Made by a program: the position numbers and the translations under genes
Origin: Pomphorhynchus laevis
Lineage: Eukaryota > Acanthocephala > Palaeacanthocephala > Echinorhynchida > Pomphorhynchidae
Assembly: GCA_012934845.2 (NCBI GenBank)
Contig: WNNJ02001438.1
Span: 1 to 64,000 of the forward strand
Direction: 5' to 3'
Length of the DNA stretch: 64,000 nt
Part shown: positions 25,433 to 33,620 of the stretch, in pieces
How the letters are laid out: each line of letters begins with the position of its first letter
Numbering within the stretch: the first letter of the stretch is position 1
The notes under the pieces: model-generated
Databases searched by the model: none
What the model saw: only the letters and a program-made list of their open reading frames with translations
Told to the model about the DNA's origin: nothing

Positions 25433-25650
25433 TTCCATACCTTGATGCACTCCGAGCTTGCATTATGCACAAAATTGATATTTGTGCTGATAACAGAGAA
25501 TTGCTTCCCATTCACAGTTAATACATTCGGTTTGGCTTTAGTTTTCTTAGGGCAAGTTATAGTATTTAAACTATTAGACTTGGCTGTAAAATTGTCATAA
25601 TGGTCAAATACTTTCGTCCGTATAGTGTTACCAGCATTCAAAAAGCTTAA
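25433..25650 (-). pseudogene. Unidentified exon-like coding segment
   Basis: The - strand stays open for about 70 codons and reads like a conserved protein: FLNAGNTIRTKVFDHYDNFT, then TCPKKTKAKPNVLTVNGKQF, then STNINFVHNASSECIK. Upstream (- strand) it is preceded by ATATAG, a possible acceptor. Downstream AAG|GTATGG could be a splice donor just after ECIK. I do not recognise the family, and no neighbouring exons were found, so it may be an isolated exon or a gene fragment. No ATG suits its start. Confidence 0.45.
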
Positions 25651-26149
25651 ATATATACGCTATATGTAAAATGAAAATAGAAACTACATTTCGTTAACAA
25701 TTTAAATTTAACATTATCAAATGATTTGAACGTCAAAATATAATTGAAGTCATGTAAACAAAATTGACTTAAAAATTATAAATTGATAAAAAGTTACAGA
25801 AATACAAAATAAAAGTAAAGTTGTTATTAAGACTTTAAAGATGATATAAATACATGTCTTTAAATCTTTGAATCATACGAAATGTCTTAAAAATTGATTA
25901 TACAATTAAATAAGAAATTGTTAAGAATTTTTTCATTAATACGATCTTAACATCTGAAGTAATTTAAACAAATATCCAAAGCAGTTTTAATTTATGAAGC
26001 TACTGGCATATCCTAACAAAATATAAAATACTCAAGTTATTTTTTATTTAACTGATTAACTCTAAATGAGAATAGTATAGTCCCGGTGTACTATTGACCA
26101 GCCGTAGCTGATGAAATACAGCCAATATGTCTGGTTAAAATCTGACAAG

Positions 26150-26310
26150 TTGTGAATCAAAGTTTATGAAATTGAGTCATTATTAAAGGATATCGTGGCT
26201 GGTAATAAATGTGAAATTACAAAATTTGAAGTAGCAAATAGCTAACGAATTAGAAAGTATCCACAAATACTATCACCAGCAGCGTCAATTCATATGAGTG
26301 CAATGTGAGT
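26150..26310 (+). pseudogene. Unidentified coding-like fragment
   Basis: Reads IKVYEIESLLKDIVAGNKCE, then ITKFEVANS, a stop, then RIRKYPQILSPAASIHMSAM on the + strand. The composition and continuity suggest a former protein-coding region with one in-frame stop. No family recognised. It lies between an exon-like island and LINE copy B. Confidence 0.35.
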
Positions 26311-26370
26311 CTTATGATTCACGTGAAATATAGGAAAGTATGGCGTTGGCTCCACCTAGGGCGCCAACTT

Positions 26371-26945
26371 TTACTGCTTCGAGTGAAGCAGTAAAATGTC
26401 GAGGATAGAATTTGTTGATGTGCAATGAAGGGTGGGGGCAGGTGGTTTGTGAATAAAGTAATCGTTCCTAGCTCTGCAAAGTGCTGCATTGATCCAACGA
26501 CCAGTTCTGTCGTTGAAGTCCCCCAGTATCATGTCATAACCGCTGTCAATAATACCATCCAGAAGGTTACGGTTCTTGTGAATCTCCCCCGGACAAATAT
26601 AGACATTGGCTAGACTGAAGCGTTTACCGTTCTTACTAAGTGAAACTACCAAGCAAGACAGGGCTGGACATGAGTAGTTTAGCAAGAGGGAGGACCTTAA
26701 GGAGCACTTAACTAAGGTCAAGAGTCCTTGAGATGAAGAGGATTGAGGTGGGGTTATGTACGGAGTGTAGTAGGAACAGATATGCTTTGGATAAATCGAG
26801 TAATGTCCTGGGGGAGACGGATAGACCGCGTCTCCTGAAGGACTATAACATCTGCATCTCTACCAGATAGAAGTCTAATGGCAGAAGCACCTCCCGAGTT
26901 CCACTGAAGGATATTCAGTGAAAATGGCTCATGAGTACTCTGCAT
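26371..26945 (-). pseudogene. LINE ORF2 endonuclease fragment, copy B
   Basis: Begins MQSTHEPFSLNILQWNSGG and continues through VIVLQETRSIRLPQDITRF. It changes frame near 26760 and continues with YSCPALSCLVVSL, NVYICPGEIHKNRNLLDGII and MILGDFNDRTGRWINAAL. It then ends at TNSILDILLLHSKQ, far short of the SHD motif and the RT. It is the 5' third of the ORF2 seen whole in copy D. Confidence 0.8.
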
Positions 26946-27060
26946 TGTGATGGATTTGTTGGATGGGGGATTGCCAGCCTAGACAGATCTAGGAGCAGGA
27001 AGGTTTCCCTTCCTACCGCTAGCTTCATCTAGGGCTGGCACTTGCCCCTGGGCAGTATCA

Positions 27061-28203
27061 TCATTTCCCCATTGTTTCTGCCTGATCAACTTTCCAATCT
27101 TGATTGAGAATTGGCGTGAGCAGAGGCCCCCTTTTGTTCGAGGTCTTGAGTGAAGAAATAGGAAGTTCTGGATTCACGAATAGATTTGATATAGAGGCCG
27201 CTATCAACGCTTGGATCTCTCTTTGAAACGAAACCAAACGCTGATCCATAATCGACAACAGCTTGCTGTCGTACATCCTGGTTGCTGCCTGAGAAAAAGA
27301 ATCAGGTGCCGGCTTAGACGGCTTGGAGGGTTTGATGAATAGTAAATGATATTTCTTAAAATGCTCGCATTTCCTACTCAACGCGGGATGCGCTCCTCCG
27401 CAGTTGGAGCAGGCCAGATTATTTGTGCATGGAAGCGAGGACTCGGCGGAGGGGCAATCTTCATTACCACATTTCCCACAGCGCTGGACCGCACTGCAGC
27501 TGGAGGTCCAGTGCCCCCATTTATGACACCTGCTACAGTGCGGGTAGGTGTATTCTTCCTTGCCAACCACTCTAAATTTGAGGTTAAAGCCCATAAAGGG
27601 GTTGCAGGGGGATTTTTCCAAGAGTTCAGCCTGCCCTATGACGGCGGAGCAGAATCCAACATTAATTGGTAGACCGTTCCTCCCCAACAGGGGACGTACG
27701 TTTCGTATCTTGTAAGTCTTACTAAGATGTAAGATGTAAGTCTTACTAGGATGTCTACTAAGATTATTACTAAGATATAAGATACTAAGATAAGATAATA
27801 GATAAGATAGATGTAAGATATCTACTAAGATAATTACTAAGATGTAAGTCTTACTAGGATGTCTTCTTCCTCCATCAAAGCTCTCCAGGAGGTCCTGGGT
27901 AGCAAAGGAAATTTTTATGCTGGTGTCAAAATATCTAACTGAGTTGTAGACTACACGGCTATGTGCAAACTCTCTTAGAAATTTGTTGTATAGTGCATGT
28001 CTTTCTAAAGGCTTTTTTAAAATGATTATCCCCAAATTTGGAATCTTGGAGATCGGGGGAAGTAATTCCCCAAAATTCTCATCAATATAAGAAGATCCAC
28101 TAACCTTGTTGTCTTGAATTGACGAAATTTCTATAGCAGTATTGTCCATTTTCGTTGAAACAACAGGATTCGTTGATCGTCCGTCACTGTGCAAACTCAA
28201 CAT
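27061..28203 (-). CDS. LINE ORF1 with CCHC knuckles, copy B, open frame
   Basis: An uninterrupted 380-codon frame. The N-terminal family box GELLPPISKIPNLGIIILKK lies at residues 45-64, then FLREFAHSRVVYNSVRYFDT. Zinc knuckles follow: C223-x2-C226-x4-H231-x4-C236, a second Cys group from C242, and C265-x2-C268-x3-H272-x6-C279. The C-terminus is basic. Residues about 110-165 do not match the other copies: they are encoded by a GTAAGTCTTACTAGGATGTC-type short repeat (27715-27862) that replaces about 45 family residues without breaking the frame. Normal role: nucleic-acid binding in the LINE particle. Function of this version is doubtful because of the replacement, and its ORF2 partner is broken. 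Confidence 0.75.
   Translation of the reverse strand: MLSLHSDGRSTNPVVSTKMDNTAIEISSIQDNKVSGSSYIDENFGELLPPISKIPNLGIIILKKPLERHALYNKFLREFAHSRVVYNSVRYFDTSIKISFATQDLLESFDGGRRHPSKTYILVIILVDILHLSYLLSYLSILYLSNNLSRHPSKTYILHLSKTYKIRNVRPLLGRNGLPINVGFCSAVIGQAELLEKSPCNPFMGFNLKFRVVGKEEYTYPHCSRCHKWGHWTSSCSAVQRCGKCGNEDCPSAESSLPCTNNLACSNCGGAHPALSRKCEHFKKYHLLFIKPSKPSKPAPDSFSQAATRMYDSKLLSIMDQRLVSFQREIQALIAASISNLFVNPELPISSLKTSNKRGPLLTPILNQDWKVDQAETMGK
27715..27862. repeat. Short tandem/microsatellite-like repeat inside ORF1 of copy B
   Basis: Repeats of TAAGTCTTACTAGGATGT and TACTAAGAT(A/T)A in varied order. It replaces part of the ORF1 coding region and is translated in frame. It is absent from copies A, C, D and E. 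Confidence 0.8.
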
Positions 28204-28431
28204 TTTTTTTCGAATGAGATTTTAGTTGCAATGAAAGTAGTGACCGATTGTACATGAATGAATGTAGCAATTTTTATTGAATCGCAACCTTCTGAATAGA
28301 ATAATGAAGGGAAAAGCTACTGTAAAATGGTGAAATCATTTGTTATGTACTAAACTTTTCACTTCAGTTTGAGCAATTTTACAAAAGTAAACAAATTATT
28401 TCTTTACTTACAAAGTATCTGCAAAAAAATG

Positions 28432-29649
28432 AGTACGAACAAGCGTGTCGGAGGAACAAAGGATTGTAAAAAATCAGTTTTCCAGTCAATTCTCTAGTAA
28501 AAACAAAGGAACATGACCAAATACAGGTAAATGCTGCTCTGAAATCGCCTGTTCCAAAGGTTAGTGAGTTTTCAATTGCTACTAGGGATGGGGAAGTACT
28601 TCCCCCAATCCCAAAACTAAAAAATCTGATAATTATAAAGATCAAAAAGCCTATGGAAAGGCATTTATTGTTTAATTTCTTTCTACGGCCGTTTACAGAG
28701 CAACTATCAAATAGAATCATTTTCAACTCGGTAAAACTTTATGAAACTGAACTAAAGATTTCGTTTACCACCTCAGACCTCTTAAAGGGGTATGTTAAAT
28801 ACTTCGAATCGTCCCTGTCGGAGTATGGGTCCATATACTCTAAACCCATACTTGCCACTCTAAAAGTATCTAACCTCCCTTGTCAATTGGAAGAGAATGA
28901 TATCGAATTACTAAAAGAAACATTTAAAATATCTAACTTCCGTTCAATAATAGGCAAGAGCGGACATCAAATACCAGTTGGATTTTGTTCCGCTTCCCTA
29001 GAGCGGGCTGAATCGCTGGCTAATTCAGCTTGTAATCCCTTCATGGGATTTAATCTCAGATTTACAATCATTGATAAAGAAGAGTTCACATATCCGCACT
29101 GCAGTCGGTGCCACAAATGGTGGCACTGGACCTCAAGCTGCAGTGAGTCATCGACATGTGGGGTGTGTGGCTCCCCCAGTGTCCGGCTTTGTTGACAGGA
29201 GAAAAATGTGTATCCCCTCCATTATGCTCTAACTGTGGGGGAGCCATCCTGCATGGAGCAGAAAATGCAGACATTTTAAATTATATCAAGGTGGATTTAA
29301 CAAGTCTGCTGCCCAACCGAAATCTGGTACCTTTGCAAATGCTGCCACTCGTACGAGGGATGATGATCTCATGCGAGCAATTGATATACGTATAGAAACA
29401 ATGTATAAGAAGATGGAAGTTTTAGTATCCTCTGTTGTTGCCACATTCTGTACTAACCCTACTATTCCATCATCAACGGCAAATCCATCATCCAAAAAGA
29501 GGGGGGCTTCGGCTCAACCTATCCCTCCTATCAATATTGGCAATCTCCTGAAGAATAAAAAAATAAGGGGAAATGAAGATGCTGCCCATGGGCAAGTACC
29601 TGCCCCGGATGGTTCTAGTGACGGGAAAGGGGGACCATCCCGTTCCTAG
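28432..29649 (+). pseudogene. LINE ORF1, copy C, frameshifted
   Basis: Starts MSTNKRVGGTKDCKK at 28432 and shifts frame within about 25 codons. It then runs open through DGEVLPPIPKLKNLIIIKI, PMERHLLFNFFLRPF, and FTYPHCSRCHKWWHWTSSC (the usual Gly of the knuckle is Trp). Further frame changes near 29180 and 29290-29370 precede CSNCGGAILHGAENA and the C-terminal tail ending GGPSRS at 29649. Alignment with copies B and D makes the intended order clear. At least three frame changes in all. Confidence 0.8.
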
Positions 29650-29692
29650 CTCCTTCTAGGTAGGCAATCCCACATCAAACTAATCCACCACA

Positions 29693-32070
29693 ATGCAGAG
29701 TAATCGTGAGCCTTTTTCACTGAATATCCTTCAGTGGAATTCGGGAGGTGCTTCTGCCCTTAGACTTCTATCCGGTAGAGATGCAGATGTTATAGTCCTC
29801 CAGGAGACGCGGTCTATCCGTCTACCCCAGGACATTACTCGATTTATCCCAAAGCACATTTGTTCCCACTATACTCCGTACATAACCCCTCCTCACTCCT
29901 CTTCATCTCAAGGACTCTTGACCTTAATTAAGTGCTCTTTAAGGTCCTCCCTCCTATTAAACTATTCATGTCCAGCCATGTCTTGTTTAGTAGTTTCACT
30001 CTGTAAGAACGGTAAACGCCTCAGTCTTGCCAATGTCTACATCCGTCCTGGGGAGATACACAAAAACCGTGACCTCCTGGATGGTATTATCGATAGCGGC
30101 TATGACATGATACTAGGTGACTTCAACGACAGAACTGGTCGTTGGATTAATGCAGCACTTCGCAGAGCTAGGAACGGTTATCTTATTCACAAACCACCTT
30201 CCCCTACCTTTCATTGCATATCAACAAATTCAGTCCTCGATATTTTACTGCTTCACTCGAGGTGGTTGTTAAAGCCCCTCTGCACAGAGCAATCGCGCCA
30301 GCAATTGTCCACCTCTCATGACCTAATTCGTTGGAGAATTGAGGAAGATACGTTGCTTCGAAGGAGGTTTCACTTTGATCCGATCAGAGTGGCTTTCTTT
30401 CAAGCGGCTATCCAACTCTTTCCCAGAATAGGAAATGAGAGTATGACCGAATTTAATACCTACCTCTTTTCGCAAGCTAACGCGATTTTATCGACTACTA
30501 ATAAGGGCGTATATACAATCCCACTCCGACGAAACTCAAGGTCCTAGCGAAATTGCTGAACCTCCCTAATCTCTCTGTTTCCGCCAGACAGGCTCTCTCG
30601 AATGAATACTGGAGCACTAGATATAGGTTCCAGCTGAGTAAGGATAGGACGAGTATTGCTCGCCTTAATCCTTCTCAGTCTTCCTTTTGGAAGATTTTCA
30701 AGAAGAAGAAGTTTGTTTGCTGGAAGGATAAATCATTGGGTTGGATAGGGAATGTAGGCCTTGATAAAGTTTTAGAGGAGTCACTAGCCCTACACAACTA
30801 TGGAGCCACTCTATCACCTCAACCAATCCCGCCTTGGTGTAACTTCAGGAGTAGGGATCTATCTGTTACGGATATCCTTAACTCCTGGGGTCCACTCCCG
30901 GGCACCTCCAAATCCATCGCTCCACTTTCTTCTCGGGTCTGTCAGCTTTTGACAGCTGATCAGAGAAGAGAGGTGGCCGTCACAATGCTTTTAGCCTCCC
31001 CATCCGATGTAGCAGGCATCAATATTAGTAAGCGTGTTTTTATTCCTAAGAAAAAATCCTGCTCATGCCCTAAAGATCTGCGACCCATTTCGATTCAAAA
31101 TGCCCTCGTGTCGATTTACGAAAAAGCGCTTGCGCGTAAAATCCGCGACCATTTAAGTAGGCGTAATTTGATCCCTCCAGGTTTTCATGGGTTCGTCAAA
31201 GGTCGCTCGGTCCATTCAGCAGTTGGTGAGGTGGAGCAGTTTTGTCGGGATAATATCCATCGTTTAGTTGTGGCTGTTTTCCTTGACTTTTCTGCTGCAT
31301 TTGACCGCATCTCCATTCCTTTTGTGATCTCTTCTCTCAGGTCCCTCGGGTTGCCTGCGAGAATTGTGAACAGAGTGGAGATCCTGCTGTATACCAAGCG
31401 TTTTTACTATGAAGACGACCCAGATGCGCGTCAGTTCTACCCTATTACGGGTGTGCCTCAAGGTTCCCCACTTTCTCCTATCTTATACCTTGCTGCCTCT
31501 ATTAAATTATTCAAAATATTTAAACGCGAACAACGTATAGTGGTGTACGCTGATGACACCACAGCCCTGTTCACTGGACGCAGGTGTAAAGACGTAGTCT
31601 CTGACATCAGCCGTTTCTTTTCAAGATTAAAAGACCAGCTACCCCAATCCAATCTTATTTTAAACTCTGCAAAATCGCAGGTGGTAGTCTTTCATGGCTC
31701 CCCTGCAACAAAGAAAAAACTTAAGAGACTAGCACTCTCTGCGCTCTCCTCCATATTCGCCTCTGAACCACTCCCCACCTTTACAAGTCGAGTAAAATAC
31801 CTGGGGTTCACCGTTACGGTGAACTGGTCGGCGAAAGCCGATCTGGATATATTCAAATGTATCCTGAAGAAAGCTAGGTGGGCCCTGAAACGGGCTCAAT
31901 ATCTGTCATTGAAAGGGAAAGCCCAGGTGCGCCTCTGGGGCACTTGGGCTATCTCGGGATTAGTCTTCTTTTCTAGAGGACGTCCCCCAGAGCAAAGGCT
32001 AAGGTTTCTTAAGCTCCTCGTCTCTCGTTTACCCAGCATAGTCCGTCTCGATTGGATTCTTCGGGGGTGA
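29693..32070 (+). pseudogene. LINE ORF2 (endonuclease-RT), copy C, one frame break
   Basis: The endonuclease half (29693-30547) and the RT half (30553-32070) are each open, separated by one frame change near 30505-30550, where the protein leaves the family sequence. Motifs present: VIVLQETRS, ILGDFNDRTGRW, STSHDLIRWR, FLDFSAAFDRI, GVPQGSPLSPIL, VVYADDTTALF and VKYLGFTVTVNWSAKA. A stop after DWILRG (32070) removes the last 27 or so residues found in copy D, because the next base is lost from the run of G. Otherwise close to copy D. Confidence 0.85.
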
Positions 32071-32388
32071 AAGACCCCGGGTGGTTCAGTCGAAAGGCGG
32101 CGTGTTGGATCGGTTGGTGGGCTCAGATCCCCGTGGATTTGAGGCCATAGAAGAGAAAGTAGAAGACATGAATTGTTGAAGACCGAAATTGTGCTGCCGT
32201 TTTTTCTGACTATGATATGACTGTCTGTTTTTTTTTCTTGCATGCTACTTATAGGTCATTGATGTATTTAATAAAATCGTTGTTGTTGAATAGAATAATC
32301 CAGTAATAGTTTACAAACACAAATAAGAGAAAAAATTGTAAAAAAAATTACCATCGGTGCTTCAAACAACTTACAAAATCAAGCAAAT

Positions 32389-33585
32389 ATGGAACGGAAC
32401 TCAGGTATTTCCAATGTAACATCGAATTTTCAAGCCAAAGAAAACAAGGTTAGTCCTATTTCGTCTAATTTTTTAATCTCAAGCACGGATGGAGAACTCC
32501 CTCCTGTGCCTAAAGTGGTGAATCTGGTAATAATCAGACTTCTTCAACCATTTGAAAGGAAGAATCTTTTCAATATTTTTCTGAGAGAGTTTACAAGCTC
32601 TTATAAGAAGAGAATTCTATTTAATTCGATAAAATATTTAGATTCCGAAATCCGGGTTTCTTTCAGCTCTCCAGATCTGGCAGCATCGTACCTAGAATTT
32701 TTCGAAACACACCTAAAAGAATTTGGGTCAACTACTCACAGGCCTATTCAGGCAACTCTGAAAATTAATAATTTTCCGCCCTTCGCAACGGAGGATGATA
32801 TCATTGCTCTCACATCTAAGTTCAAAATTCATAATATTCGCCCAATCCTGGGCAAGAAAGGCCAGGCTATACCAATAGCATTCTGCTCTACCGCAGTCGA
32901 CCAGGCGGAATGTCTGGCTAAAAGCAAATGTAATACCTTTTTTGGGGTACAATCTTTCTTTCAATATCGTAGACGCTGATGACTTAACATACCCCCATTG
33001 CAATGGGTGCCATCTCTGGGGGCACTGGTTCTCGAACTGTACTAGGCCCCATACATGTGGGGTTTGCAGCTCTTCCGAAGTCCATGAGGGGAAATGTTCT
33101 CTCACCCTCTGTGTTCCAATTGTGGTGGTCAGCACCCGGCCTGGTCTAGAAGATGTCCTATCTTCAAAGAATACAAATTAAGGCATTGTGGGGCACCGGT
33201 CAAACCGGCCCACTTTGTCGCTGCCAGCTTATCCAATTCAAACGGTTATGGTATGTCGGACACCGACATTTTCAAAATTGTTGACGCAAGACTACAGATA
33301 TATAAAGACGAGATTCGAGCCTTAACGAACCATCTGATAGCGAAATTCGAGGAGTCCCGTTCTCCTCCATCGACGATTCTTACCTCTTCAAAGATAGCCC
33401 CCCAGTTCTAAGAAGAGATCATCTTCTAAACAAAAGTTGGCTTCCTTGAAGTTGGCAAAGAAAGATGATATATGTTGGGAGTTGTTGGCCTCAAAGGGAG
33501 ATGAAGATAATGCCGGTGGGCAAGTGTCTTCTCTTGGTAGGGCTGGGAGTGAGAAGGGCAACTTTCTCTCTCCTAGTTTCTGCTA
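32389..33585 (+). pseudogene. LINE ORF1, copy D, frameshifted
   Basis: Begins MERNSGISNVTSNFQAKE at 32389 and stays open to 32979 with DGELPPVPKVVNLVIIRLL, FLREFTSSYKKRILFNSIKY and KIHNIRPILGKKGQAIPIAF. It then changes frame three times. The pieces are YPHCNGCHLWGHWFSNC and CGVCSSS (frame used 32942-33100), CSNCGGQHPAWSRRC (33094-33411), and a basic tail ending EKGNFLSPSFC near 33585. The three Cys/His knuckles match the CX2CX4HX4C and CX2CX3HX6C spacing of copy B. Confidence 0.8.
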
Positions 33586-33620
33586 GGAGGTAGGCATCCC
33601 ACTCCAGCTGTCGTAACACA

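Larger units (their letters stand above)
26360..28292 (-). mobile_element. Jockey-like LINE copy B, lacking most of ORF2
   Basis: On the - strand: 5' UTR and ORF1 (28203-27061), then the first part of ORF2 (26945 to about 26371), cut off inside the endonuclease at ILLLHSKQ. The reverse transcriptase and 3' end are gone, which is atypical because LINEs usually lose the 5' end. At the break the sequence TTTTACTGCTTC-GAGT-GAAGCAGTAAAA (26370-26398) is a perfect short palindrome of which only one half is LINE. B points away from copy C, with which it forms a head-to-head pair. Confidence 0.8.
28293..32299 (+). mobile_element. Jockey-like LINE copy C, full length with 13-bp target-site duplication
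   Basis: TGAATAGAATAAT occurs at 28293-28305 and 32287-32299, bracketing an element of about 3.98 kb (28306-32286). Between them lie a 5' UTR of about 126 bp, ORF1, ORF2 and a 3' UTR ending ATAAAATCGTTGTTGT. This defines the size and ends of the family. The right-hand duplication abuts the start of copy D, so C landed just upstream of, or inside the 5' UTR of, D. Both ORFs carry a few frame changes, so C cannot move on its own. Confidence 0.85.

Noticed and set aside
32728-33135. 135-codon - strand frame opposite LINE ORF1
   Set aside because: Antisense shadow of the ORF1 of copy D. The same applies to - strand frames at 31185-31652, 31896-32243, 34251-34607 and 35667-35855, and to + strand frames inside copies A, B and E.
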